Shown here piece after piece: positions 7,775 to 16,628 of a stretch of DNA of 29,055 nucleotides; position 1 is the first letter of the stretch; every line of letters begins with the position of its first letter. The translations under genes and the position numbers were made by a program. Source of the DNA: CBDUQI01 sp965369325. GTDB lineage: Bacteria; Pseudomonadota; Gammaproteobacteria; Steroidobacterales; JBCBZW01. The DNA lies in contig CBDUQI010000056.1 in the NCBI GenBank assembly GCA_965369325.1, forward strand, positions 1 to 29,055. Reading direction: 5' to 3'. The notes beneath the pieces were generated by a model. The model did no database searches. It worked only from the letters and a program-made list of their open reading frames with translations, and was not told the origin of the DNA.

Positions 7775-8731
7775 ATGAAGAATACAAATCAATCACAGCG
7801 CAGGGTTGTATTGTTGGTAAGCGGTCTTGCCGGATTGGCCAGCTTCGCGTTTACCGCGAACGTCAGTGCGGCGGGCGGGGATGTGATGGTTCAGCGGACC
7901 ATCGAGGGCCATGTCTGCCACGGAGCCAACTACTACAACGGCGAGCAGATTACCGATTACGCCAGCCTGCAACCGTTCCTGTCGGAAGAGGAGTTTGCCT
8001 ACTGGAACACCTTCCTGCTGCCGGAGGTCGGTGTAATCAACAACGATCCCGAGGCGACTAATGCGCTGTCGGTGCAAGCCGATACGCCGCTGCACAGTCT
8101 GATGGCTGCGTTCATTCTGCCCGGACAGGAACCATTTGCGCTTCATCCGGAATCGATCAATGTCCCGTTGAACAATCCCTACCTGCGCGACGATTCGTTG
8201 GACGCGACCCGCAAACAACTACCCCTGCAGTCGGAGATGCCCAGCAAATTGATGCCGGGTACCCGCAACGACATGTACGCTAAGCCGTGGACGTTGCGAC
8301 GCTGGAACCGTGTGAACGGAAGTGTGGAGTTGGGTTGCTACGATGACAACAGCGGCTACGTGCGTGTGGCAGCTCGTCAGTTGCTGCCGGGCATCCCGTA
8401 CACCGTTTGGTCGATCTTCTCTACCGACAAGGACGAGTACCAGGGTTTCGGTATTCCGCTGGTCGCCGCAGGCATTGGCGGCGCGCCGTTCCAGTTGGCA
8501 GCAGACCGGTTGGGGCGCGCGACCTTTGAGCGTGAGCTGGGTTACTGCCCGCTGGAGATTGAGGATCCCATGATGTACATCGCGTTACTGGCACACTTTG
8601 ACAACGAGTTGTATGGCACGGCGCCATTTGACGCGACTGCCCCGTTCGGCACGGGCTATTACGCGGATCACCTGTGTTTCCCAACCGGCGATCATCTTCT
8701 GGATGAGGCCGGCAATCCGCTGGTTCCCTAG
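7775..8731 (+). CDS. Secreted protein of unknown function
   Basis: 318 residues; I do not recognise the family. Residues 1-33 form a signal peptide (basic start, VVLLVSGLAGLASFAF core, NVSAA cleavage region). The mature protein has four cysteines (in VCHG, GCYD, YCPL and LCFP), enough for two disulphides. The C-terminal half carries a strand-rich stretch, LLPGIPYTVWSIF...FQLAADRLGRATFE, resembling beta-sandwich modules of exported proteins. GGGAG eight bases upstream supports the ATG at 7775. No catalytic motif is visible. The position after DUF6502 copy 2 suggests, but does not prove, a shared role. Strong hairpin downstream at 8743-8779. Confidence 0.65.
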   Translation: MKNTNQSQRRVVLLVSGLAGLASFAFTANVSAAGGDVMVQRTIEGHVCHGANYYNGEQITDYASLQPFLSEEEFAYWNTFLLPEVGVINNDPEATNALSVQADTPLHSLMAAFILPGQEPFALHPESINVPLNNPYLRDDSLDATRKQLPLQSEMPSKLMPGTRNDMYAKPWTLRRWNRVNGSVELGCYDDNSGYVRVAARQLLPGIPYTVWSIFSTDKDEYQGFGIPLVAAGIGGAPFQLAADRLGRATFERELGYCPLEIEDPMMYIALLAHFDNELYGTAPFDATAPFGTGYYADHLCFPTGDHLLDEAGNPLVP

Positions 8732-8742
8732 CGCCGGCTATG

Positions 8743-8779
8743 ACCGCGGCCGTAACGTGCTGATGCGTTAGGTCGCGGT
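8743..8779 (+). terminator. Hairpin after the secreted protein gene
   Basis: Left arm 8743-8757 pairs with right arm 8766-8779: ACCGCG/CGCGGT, a G-T wobble, CC/GG, a one-base bulge, TAACG/CGTTA, and an 8-base loop. CTGTTT follows. It starts 11 bases after the stop at 8731 and lies before the convergent amidohydrolase stop. Confidence 0.6.
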
Positions 8780-8869
8780 CTGTTTCACCGACAAGCCGAA
8801 CGGGCGTCGTGCCCGTGGTAATGGCGTAGGGGGATCCAATCGCGGATAGTATCGCCGGCACGACTGTGC

Positions 8870-10594
8870 TTACGGTGTCTGTTCGCGGGTGAACACCACT
8901 TGCCCGTCCATCATCGTCATAAGGGCGCGTGTACCGTAGATGTTCTCCACCGGCCCCTCGAAAAAATTGCGATCCATCAGAGTAATGTCGGCGCGTTTAC
9001 CGGCCTCCAGTGAGCCGGTAAGCGCGTCTATCCCCTGCGCCCGTGCGGCGTAAATGGTATACGCCTTTATCATCGTCTCGACGTTTGGCTTCCTGCCGGG
9101 CATGACGGGCTGGCTGTCCGGCTGGTACGGCTGACTTCGGTAATACGGCACGGCCTTGCCAGTGACGCCCGCCACTACCGAGGCCAGCGGGTCGATTTGC
9201 GAGACGTAAAAATCGCTGGCACCGGTGACCAGAATGCCTTGCTCATGCAGGTCGGCCATGGGCATCACGCGTTCGAACTGCGCCTGCTCAAGCAACGTTT
9301 GTACCACCTGCATGTTGGGGTCTATCTGCCGCCATAGCATGGTGAAATTGGCGCTGGCACCGGCGGCTTTCAGTCGGGCGTAGTCGTCGGGATCGACCAG
9401 ATAGTTGTGGATAAACATCGGCCGGTTGTTGGGTGCATCGTTCACTCGCCGGGAGTGCTCCAGCCCGGTTAGCACTTTGTCCATCGCAAGGTCACCAATG
9501 GTGTGCGCGTGTATCTGAAAACCCGCCGCCTCAAGCAGCGGAATCCAGCTGTTTAACTGCTCATCGGTAAAGTACATCAACCCATTGGGATGATCTTTCT
9601 GCGCCGGGTAAGGTTGCTTCACCGCCGCCGTCTGTATCTCTACCACACCGTCGGTGAGCAATTTTATTTGATTGGCAAAGATCAGCGGCTCGTCGGTCAT
9701 TTGTGCACGCCGCCGCTTCAGTTCGTCTATGTCTTCATCCCAGTCCTCTTCCACCAAGAAGGCCAGGTTAACCCGCGTGGTGAGGTCGCCAGCGGCCTTC
9801 AATGTCAGCCACGCTTGATCCAGATCCGGCGTCTCCCAGGCCTCGACGATCGTTGTAATGCCGTATCGGTTGGCTTCGCGCATCGCGGCCTTGAGCGCAG
9901 CGACCCGACGTGCCGGGCTGACGGCCGGCATATGCTCGGATGGCAGCCACATCGCAGACTCGATCAGCAGACCGGACGGCTCACCGTCGGGATAGTGGCC
10001 GATCACGCCGGCGACAGGATTCGGCGTCTGCGCGGTGATACCGCAAATTTCAAGCGCTTTACTGTTGACCAGTGCATTGTGACCATCCAGCGCCATCAGC
10101 CACATTGGCCGATCGGGCAACAGCTTATCCAGTTCTTTGCGCATCAGTAGTTTTTCGGGCTCGGCGGGCGGCCACCCTTCGCCGACGATCCAACTCTCAT
10201 GCGGGCTGCGCTCAATGCACTTGCTGAGTCGCCTAGTGAATGCGTCTTTGCTGTCTATGCCGTAGAGATTGCAGGCGTAGACGAACACACCGGCGGTCTC
10301 TGCGTGCATGTGAACGTCGTGAAAGCCAGGCAACAGCAACTTGCCTTCAAGGTCTACGCGCTGCTGGGCGCTGTCGATCAGCGCTTGCGCATCAGCCTGT
10401 TGCCCGACGAACATGATATTGGGTCCGCGCACGATCAGTGTATCGGCCCAGGGCTGCTTAGCGTTGGCGGTAAAAATGGGGCCATTAAAAAAGGCGACAC
10501 TGGGTGCTGCCGTGATGGGGGCAGCGTTGTGATCAGGCAATGCACCACATGCGCAAAGCTGCAACGTGACGAACAGCGCCACGCACCTACCCAT
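8870..10594 (-). CDS. Amidohydrolase family 3 (YtcJ-like) lipoprotein
   Basis: 574 residues from ATG 10594. The N-terminus MGRCVALFVTLQLCACGA is a lipoprotein signal with a lipobox ending at LCAC, so the enzyme is probably membrane-anchored and outside the cytoplasm. Landmarks of the family are FNGPIFTAN, LLPGFHDVHMH (metal ligands HxH), HAHTIGDLAMD, a GASDFYVSQIDPL stretch and the C-terminal GSLEAGKRADITLMDRN. Relatives hydrolyse amide-like bonds, but substrates are poorly known. The chosen ATG has no good ribosome site. An in-frame ATG at 10756 has GGAG six bases upstream and would add 54 residues before the signal sequence. It is divergent from the glutamine synthetase-like gene, so a role in releasing amines for it is possible, by inference. 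Confidence 0.8.
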   Translation of the reverse strand: MGRCVALFVTLQLCACGALPDHNAAPITAAPSVAFFNGPIFTANAKQPWADTLIVRGPNIMFVGQQADAQALIDSAQQRVDLEGKLLLPGFHDVHMHAETAGVFVYACNLYGIDSKDAFTRRLSKCIERSPHESWIVGEGWPPAEPEKLLMRKELDKLLPDRPMWLMALDGHNALVNSKALEICGITAQTPNPVAGVIGHYPDGEPSGLLIESAMWLPSEHMPAVSPARRVAALKAAMREANRYGITTIVEAWETPDLDQAWLTLKAAGDLTTRVNLAFLVEEDWDEDIDELKRRRAQMTDEPLIFANQIKLLTDGVVEIQTAAVKQPYPAQKDHPNGLMYFTDEQLNSWIPLLEAAGFQIHAHTIGDLAMDKVLTGLEHSRRVNDAPNNRPMFIHNYLVDPDDYARLKAAGASANFTMLWRQIDPNMQVVQTLLEQAQFERVMPMADLHEQGILVTGASDFYVSQIDPLASVVAGVTGKAVPYYRSQPYQPDSQPVMPGRKPNVETMIKAYTIYAARAQGIDALTGSLEAGKRADITLMDRNFFEGPVENIYGTRALMTMMDGQVVFTREQTP

Positions 10595-10928
10595 CAACGG
10601 GAATCGTGGGGGTGACTTGGCCAACAGCGTGTCAACACGATTGAACCTGGCTCCCTCGAGCTGATTGCGCCCGTCCCGCCAGGGCGCTGGGCGTTCATCC
10701 AAGGGTGCTTGCGCGTTTGAGACGACCAAGGCATTGTCCTCCGTGATAAAAAACATCGCCTGCTCCCGCACAGGCGAATGGCCGGACAATGGTAGCATCA
10801 GCACTTTGTTTCGCTCGCGTCGGTGTGCGGCCCGCAGGCACGCACGTCCGAGCCATGCCCTTATTGTTAAAGTGTGGTGTCGAAACAGTGCGTGTTGGCG
10901 ACAGTGGATAAACAACAAGAGAAGCATA
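10595..10928. other. Divergent region between amidohydrolase and glutamine synthetase-like gene
   Basis: 334 bases. The minus-strand frame of the amidohydrolase stays open through it, and an ATG at 10756 has a good ribosome site, so part may be coding. The plus-strand open frame upstream of 10929 looks non-coding. Both promoters must lie here or just beyond; I could not pick a convincing pair. Confidence 0.5.
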
Positions 10929-12242
10929 ATGGATGTGACATCGGATATTGGTGCATGGCTGAGCGCGTACCAGATTAAGAACCTTGAGGTGATCGTGCCG
11001 GATATGGCCGGTGTCGCGCGCGGTAAGATACATCCGGTCGGGTCCTTCAATGCGACCGGGTTGCATCTGCCACGGGCCGTGTTTGCCCAGACCATCACGG
11101 ACGACTACTACATCGCGAAAAATCCGGAAGATCGGGACATGCACCTTAAGCCGGACGCGGCGACACTGCGGCCGGTGCCATGGACGGAGCAGGCCACCGC
11201 GTCGGTGATGGTGGATTGTTTCGATCGGCATGGCGAGGTGGTCAGCGAGGCGCCGCGCGAGGTGTTGCGCAGCGTGGTGGCGCGATTTGAACAAGCCGGT
11301 TGGACTCCTGTCGTCGCGCCCGAGATCGAGCTGTATCTTACCGCTCAGCCAGCTAAATCTGAGGTCGAGGACTGGAATGAAAGGCCGCAAGAGGTGCTCA
11401 ACCCGTATGGTGTTGAGCGGCTGCATGAGCTGGAGGGGTTTTTCACCCAGTTACGGGCCTGCTGCGACGCGCAGAACATCCCCACTGGTGCGATCTCGCA
11501 GGAACTCGGGCCGGGGCAGTTCGAGATCAACTTCAGGCACGGTGACGCAGTGGCGTTGGCGGACAGTGTTTTCCACTTCAAGCGGACCGTTAAGCATATT
11601 GCCCGCCTGCACGGGATGCGAGCGAGCTTTCTGGCCAAACCCTGGCCGGAGGATGCCGGTAGTTCCATGCACATCCATCAAAGTGTGGTGGATGCTGATG
11701 GAAACAATGTGTTTTCAACGCCCGACGGCGAGCCCAGCGAATTGTTTCATGGGTATCTTGGCGGCCTGCAAACGTACATGCCGGCGGCGCTGGCATTGTT
11801 TGCGCCTTACGCCAACTCCTATCGGCGCTTTCTCAATTACTTCGCCTCGCCGATCAATCTGGAGTGGGCGGTGGACAACCGGACCGTCGGTTTGCGGGTG
11901 CCGGATTCGGCACCTGAGGCCAGGCGCATTGAGAACCGTCTGGCCGGCAGCGACGTAAATCCCTATCTGATGTTCGCGGGCACGCTGGCGTGCGGCTACC
12001 TGGGAATGCTGGAGAAACTCACCCCGCGCGCCGCGATCGAAGGTTCTGCCTACGATATGCCTTTCGCCCTGCATCGGCATTTTTATGAGGCCTTGGATAG
12101 CCTGCAGGGGAGCGCGGCACTTAATGACGTGCTGAGCGCGCGGTTCGTTGAGCTTTTCTGTGCGGTAAAAGCTCTGGAGTACCGGGAGTACCAGCAACAG
12201 ATCGCGGCCTGGGAACACAGCAACCTGATGTTCAACGTCTAA
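10929..12242 (+). CDS. Glutamine synthetase family protein (PuuA-like gamma-glutamyl-amine ligase)
   Basis: 437 residues, close to PuuA and GlnA-type lengths. Motifs include DMAGVARGKIHP (25-36), PEIELYL (131-137), QELGPGQFEIN (191-201), the KPWPEDAGSSMHIHQS ATP/metal region (237-252), NRTVGLRVP (317-325) and RIENRLAGSDVNPYL (333-347). These are the class I/III glutamine synthetase catalytic regions. Family members joining glutamate to polyamines or alkylamines have this N-terminal style, and a PuuB-like oxidase lies one gene away, so a gamma-glutamyl-amine ligase is likelier than ammonia assimilation. The amine itself cannot be read from sequence. The ATG at 10929 gives the usual family start; the ribosome site (AGAG) is weak. 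Confidence 0.82.
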   Translation: MDVTSDIGAWLSAYQIKNLEVIVPDMAGVARGKIHPVGSFNATGLHLPRAVFAQTITDDYYIAKNPEDRDMHLKPDAATLRPVPWTEQATASVMVDCFDRHGEVVSEAPREVLRSVVARFEQAGWTPVVAPEIELYLTAQPAKSEVEDWNERPQEVLNPYGVERLHELEGFFTQLRACCDAQNIPTGAISQELGPGQFEINFRHGDAVALADSVFHFKRTVKHIARLHGMRASFLAKPWPEDAGSSMHIHQSVVDADGNNVFSTPDGEPSELFHGYLGGLQTYMPAALALFAPYANSYRRFLNYFASPINLEWAVDNRTVGLRVPDSAPEARRIENRLAGSDVNPYLMFAGTLACGYLGMLEKLTPRAAIEGSAYDMPFALHRHFYEALDSLQGSAALNDVLSARFVELFCAVKALEYREYQQQIAAWEHSNLMFNV

Positions 12243-12349
12243 TGAACGGACCACCAATCTAACTTGCTCCCCGCGGGTAGGCGAGGATACGGGTTGGCTG
12301 TCGGGATCAGTATTATCTAATCGACGATCGCCCCTTACACAAAAGCGCT

Positions 12350-13183
12350 ATGACCAACGAGCAGATAAAACAAACAATAAAATGGATCGTGTACTCGTTG
12401 CTGCTGATTAACTTCGGATTTTATTTCGTCGAGGACGCGGTAAGGGCGAGCCATACGCTCACCGCGGACTCGACGCTGCTGGACTGGACCAACGAGTTCG
12501 CCAACACGATAGACGAATCGGCATGGTTCATGCTCCTGTTCACGTTCGAACTGGAAACCTATGTGCTGCCCGACAGCGCCTGGACCAGTTGGGTTGGTCG
12601 ACTGGTGCGGGGCGTGCGGATAGTGGGTTTCGTGATGATTGCTCACACTGTGTACGCCTATCTGGTATCGGTGTCGGATCTGAAGCCGACAGTGCCGGTG
12701 GAGAACGTCAGCAGCTTGTGTGAGCTGGCCGATCAGGATTTGTCGTACGTTTTTAATCTGCGCTACAGCGAGATCACACCGGAAAACTGCGAGAGTCTGT
12801 CGCCGGCATCGCAGTTTTATCGGGTGGCGGAGGATCCGATCGTGAGCGATGCGGCAGGGCTGGCCCTGGAGCGTGACCTCGCGTTGGCGGATCTGGCCGA
12901 AGTGCTGATCTGGCTGCTGATCATCCTTACCATCGAGCTCGTCGTGCGGTTTCAGGAGCGGGGTATTACTGAGGGGCGTCTGCTGATCGGTACAAAGTTG
13001 GCAAAGGTCGCGCTGTACCTGAGCCTCTTTGGTCTGGGCGTGTATTGGGCTACGCTCTCGCACTGGCTGTACTTCTGGGATGAACTGGTGTGGATATGCG
13101 GTTTCGCCGCCATTGAGGCGAATGTGAGTCAGTGGCGAGATGAAATCGAATCCGGCCAAGTTGACGCAAGCCCTGCGAGGTAA
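12350..13183 (+). CDS. Conserved-looking integral membrane protein of unknown function
   Basis: 277 residues that I do not recognise. Hydrophobic segments lie at about 12-31 (WIVYSLLLINFGFYFVEDAV), 59-73, 91-111, near 186-205 (LAEVLIWLLIILTIELVVRF) and 222-245, with a sixth weaker one at 249-260. A soluble loop of about 75 residues between segments three and four contains cysteines. Acidic residues sit inside or next to several membrane segments, as in some ion-channel-like proteins. It follows the glutamine synthetase-like gene by 107 bases in the same direction and ends tail-to-tail with the PuuB-like gene. A role in amine uptake cannot be claimed from this. Confidence 0.65.
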   Translation: MTNEQIKQTIKWIVYSLLLINFGFYFVEDAVRASHTLTADSTLLDWTNEFANTIDESAWFMLLFTFELETYVLPDSAWTSWVGRLVRGVRIVGFVMIAHTVYAYLVSVSDLKPTVPVENVSSLCELADQDLSYVFNLRYSEITPENCESLSPASQFYRVAEDPIVSDAAGLALERDLALADLAEVLIWLLIILTIELVVRFQERGITEGRLLIGTKLAKVALYLSLFGLGVYWATLSHWLYFWDELVWICGFAAIEANVSQWRDEIESGQVDASPAR

Positions 13184-13207
13184 GCAAAGCAAAGCGCGGT
13201 GGCCGGC

Positions 13208-14533
13208 TTATCCCAGTCGGTCGCGCAACTTGTAGTAAAGCATACCTAGCGCCATCAGCGACTGACCCAACTTCAGCCCGCCGGGCAGCGGAATGTGACT
13301 GACTTTTGCCAGGATGTCGAACCGCTCCGGGCGCTGCTGCACCGCTTCGGCGATCAGGCGTGCCGACATGTGCGTGGGCGCGACGCCGTGGCCTGAATAG
13401 GCCTGTGCGTAGTAGATGTTCTCGCTCACGCGGCCGACTTGTGGCACGCGATTGATCCCGATACCCATATGCCCGCCCCATTCGTACTCAATCCTGACGT
13501 CTTTGAGTTGCGGGAACACCGCATGCATCGATTTGCCCATGGTGGCGCTGATCGAGCGCGGATCCCGCGCGGTATAGTTAGACATCCCCCCAAACAACAT
13601 GCGTTTATCTGCGCTCAGGCGAAAGTAGTCGAGCGCTGTTCTCTGGTCGCACACCGCGTAGTCGCGCGGCATGACTGAGGCGGCTAATGCATCGCCCAGC
13701 GGTGCAGTAGCGATCACGTAGCTGCTGGCCGGAAACAGATACGGGCTGATTTTGGGTGCGAGCTGGGGCGAGAGTTGCCGCAGATACGCATTGCCGCACA
13801 GCACAGCCACCTCGGCGGTGACAGAGCCCCGCGCGGTTTTTACGACACATGGTTGCCCCGGCTGCAGATCAATCACTTTCGATTGCTCAAAGATTTGCGC
13901 GCCCCTGGATTCGGCGGCCCGGGCCTCACCTTTACACAAATCCAGCACATGAACGTGGCCGTAACCCTTGTTAATCAGCCCGCCGATGTAGCGGTCGCTG
14001 CCAACAACGCTGGCAATGTCAGCGGGCCCGACCCACTCGGTTTCGTAAGGATAATCGCGCTCGTGAAGCTCCGCTTGCCATTCACGCAGGTCGCGAACTT
14101 CCGAGCCCTTCATGGCAACATCGATATAGCCACGCTTTAGATCACAGGCGATACCGTACTTCTTCACGCGTTGGTGGATAATGTCAACGCACTCGGTGTT
14201 CATTGCGATCAGATGCTGATGCGCGCCTTCGCCGAAGCGTTTGTCGATTTGGGCAGGCGTGCCGCCCAGTGAGGAGGCGTATCCGCCAATCACCTGTCCG
14301 CCGTTTCTGCCACTGGCACCCCAACCGATGCGATGAGCTTCAAGCAAGACCACTCGAAGGCCCGCCTCGGATAACTCCACAGCCGTCGCGACACCCGACA
14401 GGCCACCGCCGACGATGCACACGTCGGCCGAAATGTCCTGCTCCAGTGCTGCGAACGGCGTGGTGTCGCGCTGGGTGGCTGCGTAGTAGGAGTCAGCGTG
14501 CTCGCAACCGTGGATGGAATCGTCAAGCGGCAT
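13208..14533 (-). CDS. FAD-dependent amine oxidase, PuuB-like (gamma-glutamylputrescine oxidase family)
   Basis: 441 residues of the DAO/glycine oxidase fold. The dinucleotide site is DVCIVGGGLSGVATAVELSE (37-56) with an acidic end at LLEA. WGASGRNGGQ (71-80) is the FAD-binding signature of PuuB and related oxidases. Near the C-terminus WGGHMGIGINRVPQVG and YYAQAYSGHGV are the usual substrate/FAD region. PuuB oxidises gamma-glutamylputrescine to an aldehyde with release of ammonia and hydrogen peroxide; the ligase-like gene at 10929 would supply the substrate. It follows the SnoaL-AraC regulator gene by 18 bases and is probably cotranscribed with it. Other gamma-glutamyl-amines, or sarcosine-like substrates, are possible. 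Confidence 0.8.
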   Translation of the reverse strand: MPLDDSIHGCEHADSYYAATQRDTTPFAALEQDISADVCIVGGGLSGVATAVELSEAGLRVVLLEAHRIGWGASGRNGGQVIGGYASSLGGTPAQIDKRFGEGAHQHLIAMNTECVDIIHQRVKKYGIACDLKRGYIDVAMKGSEVRDLREWQAELHERDYPYETEWVGPADIASVVGSDRYIGGLINKGYGHVHVLDLCKGEARAAESRGAQIFEQSKVIDLQPGQPCVVKTARGSVTAEVAVLCGNAYLRQLSPQLAPKISPYLFPASSYVIATAPLGDALAASVMPRDYAVCDQRTALDYFRLSADKRMLFGGMSNYTARDPRSISATMGKSMHAVFPQLKDVRIEYEWGGHMGIGINRVPQVGRVSENIYYAQAYSGHGVAPTHMSARLIAEAVQQRPERFDILAKVSHIPLPGGLKLGQSLMALGMLYYKLRDRLG

Positions 14534-14551
14534 GTAAAAAGTCCACCGCGC

Positions 14552-15334
14552 TTAGTTAAGCATGCCTGATCGGCGATACTGGGCGGGCGATTGTCCCACA
14601 ATTTTCCGGAACGCAGAATAAAATGCAGAGCTGGAGTTAAATCCGGCTGCGAAGGCGATACTGAGGACCGATGCGTCGGAACCGGAGTTGTTCAGCAGCA
14701 GTTGCTTGGCAAACTCGATCCGGTGTTGGTTCAGGTAGTCGAAGAAGCTCATGCCGAAGCCTGCGTTAATCACTTGCGATAGGTGATTAACCGAGCAACC
14801 CATGTGTTGCGCCAGTCTGGGTAGTGACAGGTCGGTGCGCTGAAACGCCCGGTCGCCCAACATAATACGCTCCAGTTGACACTTGTACTTGGCAACTTGC
14901 TCGTTGCTAAGCCCGGATTTCGCGTATTTAGGAAGTTGCATTGTTGCGCCGTGCTCATGGGGCACAGCATCCGGATACACGTACTTCGCATCGTAGTAGT
15001 CCACGATGGTGGTCGCCGTCTCCCCGTGCAGCGTGATGAACTCTGCACCCAACTGCGGTGCGCCGACGGTCGAGTCCACGTTGGTCAGCCCTTGAATGCG
15101 ATATTGAAATGCGATCGTGTTTGGACCGGCGGTGACCTCGCCGACCAGTTCATACCGGTGTCGGTACTCGGCGAAGAATTCGCCAAGGTTATCCACTAAC
15201 TCGGCACGGTTGTGTCTGGCGTGATCGGGGATGTCGCAATAAACCCCCTCGTCGGCCAGATGTTCGGCCACGTACTTGGGATCACGGAGGTTCCATGCAT
15301 TAATGTAACTTTGCACAAAATCGACGGCCCGCAT
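14552..15334 (-). CDS. SnoaL-like / AraC-type fusion transcriptional regulator
   Basis: 260 residues. Residues 1 to about 125 look like a SnoaL/NTF2-like cone fold (VQSYINAWNLRDPKYVAEHL opening, EFITLHGETATTIVDYYDAKYVYPDAV end). Residues about 160-258 are an AraC DNA-binding domain with two helix-turn-helix units: LPRLAQHMGCSVNHLSQVI and LSIAFAAGFNSSSAFYSAFR, then the IVGQSPAQYRR signature. Usual AraC regulators sense ligands through a cupin; here a SnoaL pocket would take that place, by inference. AGGAAG sits just before the ATG at 15334. It lies between the GcvT-like/flavoprotein genes and the PuuB-like gene, so it may respond to an intermediate of that pathway. Confidence 0.8.
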   Translation of the reverse strand: MRAVDFVQSYINAWNLRDPKYVAEHLADEGVYCDIPDHARHNRAELVDNLGEFFAEYRHRYELVGEVTAGPNTIAFQYRIQGLTNVDSTVGAPQLGAEFITLHGETATTIVDYYDAKYVYPDAVPHEHGATMQLPKYAKSGLSNEQVAKYKCQLERIMLGDRAFQRTDLSLPRLAQHMGCSVNHLSQVINAGFGMSFFDYLNQHRIEFAKQLLLNNSGSDASVLSIAFAAGFNSSSAFYSAFRKIVGQSPAQYRRSGMLN

Positions 15335-15366
15335 GTGGCGCTTCCTGTTTTCCCATGACCCCCTAC

Positions 15367-15395
15367 ATCCTATCCAGACTCGCCGGAAAAGTCAT
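15367..15395 (-). promoter_or_regulatory. Candidate sigma-70 promoter for the AraC-type regulator
   Basis: On the minus strand ATGACT (15395-15390) and TAGGAT (15372-15367) are separated by 17 bases. Each matches four of six consensus positions. Transcription would start about 25 bases before the ATG at 15334. It implies that the regulator and oxidase pair can be transcribed apart from the upstream operon. Confidence 0.35.
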
Positions 15396-15428
15396 ACTAC
15401 GCGTGCCGCAAGCTGTCGAGTGACTTGT

Positions 15429-16628
15429 TTAGTAAAGCGGCGGCGGTGTCGCTCGCGCCCTTGCCGGCATTAAAAACGGCTTGTTGCGAATAGTGCATTC
15501 AGCGATCCGGCTGTACCCTCGCAGCTCTTTTTCATAGTAAATTTCTGCCCACAGTCGGCCCTTCAGATGCTCAGTCTCGATCATCGCCAAGGCGATATTG
15601 GCTTTGGCGGCGGGTGACCACATGGCGGACGTGACATAGCCCACCTCTCGGGTGCAGCCCGCGTTACGGTAAATGTGGGCACCCTCGGCCGGCTTGTTGC
15701 CTTGGATATCCAGTTTGGTGAGCGTGTAGATGGGCCCGCGCTTACGCTCGGCGAGCAACGCCTGGCGCCCGCTAAAATGGGGTTTGTCAAAATCTACCAG
15801 CCAGCCGAGATTGAGTTCGTACGGTGTTTGGTCGTGCTGGAAGTGCACGGTTTTAAGCGCCTCGTTGAATTCCATCGCGGGCATAATGAATGCCGCTTCC
15901 AGGCGCGCCATATTAGTGGCAGCTTCCCCGTAAGGTTGAATGCCAAAATTGGCGCCGGCCACAAACAGCGCGTCCCACAAGGCAAGGCCATGCTCGGCAT
16001 CAATCCACAGCTCATAGCCAAGATCACCGGTGAAGCCGGTGCGTGAGAGCATCAACCGCCGCCCCTCAAAATCAAACTGCATAATGTCGAAGGGTTTGAC
16101 CGTCTCGATGCCGTGCAAGCCCATTTGCTTGAGTACCGAGAAGGTGGTGGGGCCCTGAAACGAGAGCGCTGCGATATTGTCGGTGACGTCAGTGACGCTC
16201 ACCTCGTTAAACCCGAACGCGCTTTTCTCCAGCCACGCGGTGCTGGGGCTGCCGCAGGTCAGCATAAAGTGCTCGTCGGAGTACTTGAAGATGGTGCCAT
16301 CGTCGATCACGCGACCCTCATCCGTGCACCATAGGCAGTACGCGACTCGATTGGCTCGGATCTTGGTGACGTCACGGGTGAGCATGCGGTTCAGCATGGC
16401 TTCGGCGTCTTTGCCGCGAATGGCGTATTTCTGCATCGGGCAGATGTCATACACGCCGCAGGTATTGCGAATGCAGAAGTACTCGTATTCGACGTCGTAG
16501 TAATACTCGGCGAACCGGTAACCGTTCCACGCCGCCCAGGCATTGCGCACGTTCAACGCTTGCTGGCGTGGATAAAACGCAGACTCCTTCAGGCGTTCGC
16601 TGGCGAACAGATCGATCATGGTTGCCAC
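15429..16628 (-). CDS. GcvT-like aminomethyltransferase family protein
   Basis: 399 residues from a GTG directly after the upstream stop codon; an ATG at 16619 (396 residues) is equally likely. The GcvT fold is recognised by NTCGVYDICPMQKYAIRGKD, the MLTRDVTKI region, LSFQGPTTFSVLKQ, SRTGFTGDLGYELWIDAEH and ARLEAAFIMPAMEFNEAL. Family members bind tetrahydrofolate and pass on one-carbon units: glycine cleavage T protein, dimethylglycine and sarcosine dehydrogenase tails, DMSP demethylase. There is no attached oxidase domain, and no glycine cleavage H or P gene is near, so classical glycine cleavage is unlikely. It is the third gene of a coupled operon with two flavoproteins, which might oxidise an N-methyl compound while this protein captures the one-carbon unit (inference). 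Confidence 0.78.
   Translation of the reverse strand: MATMIDLFASERLKESAFYPRQQALNVRNAWAAWNGYRFAEYYYDVEYEYFCIRNTCGVYDICPMQKYAIRGKDAEAMLNRMLTRDVTKIRANRVAYCLWCTDEGRVIDDGTIFKYSDEHFMLTCGSPSTAWLEKSAFGFNEVSVTDVTDNIAALSFQGPTTFSVLKQMGLHGIETVKPFDIMQFDFEGRRLMLSRTGFTGDLGYELWIDAEHGLALWDALFVAGANFGIQPYGEAATNMARLEAAFIMPAMEFNEALKTVHFQHDQTPYELNLGWLVDFDKPHFSGRQALLAERKRGPIYTLTKLDIQGNKPAEGAHIYRNAGCTREVGYVTSAMWSPAAKANIALAMIETEHLKGRLWAEIYYEKELRGYSRIAECTIRNKPFLMPARARATPPPLY

Noticed and set aside
11230..11958. Plus-strand open frame of 242 codons inside the glutamine synthetase-like gene
   Set aside because: Out of frame with the recognised enzyme and very rich in Arg, Trp and Cys, as expected of a shadow frame in GC-rich DNA.
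12294..12319. TTGGCT and TATTAT/TATCTA as a promoter for the membrane protein gene
   Set aside because: Spacing of 11 to 14 bases does not fit a sigma-70 promoter.
12335..13192. Minus-strand open frame of 285 codons opposite the membrane protein gene
   Set aside because: His/Gln/Arg-rich shadow sequence. The plus strand encodes clear hydrophobic helices.
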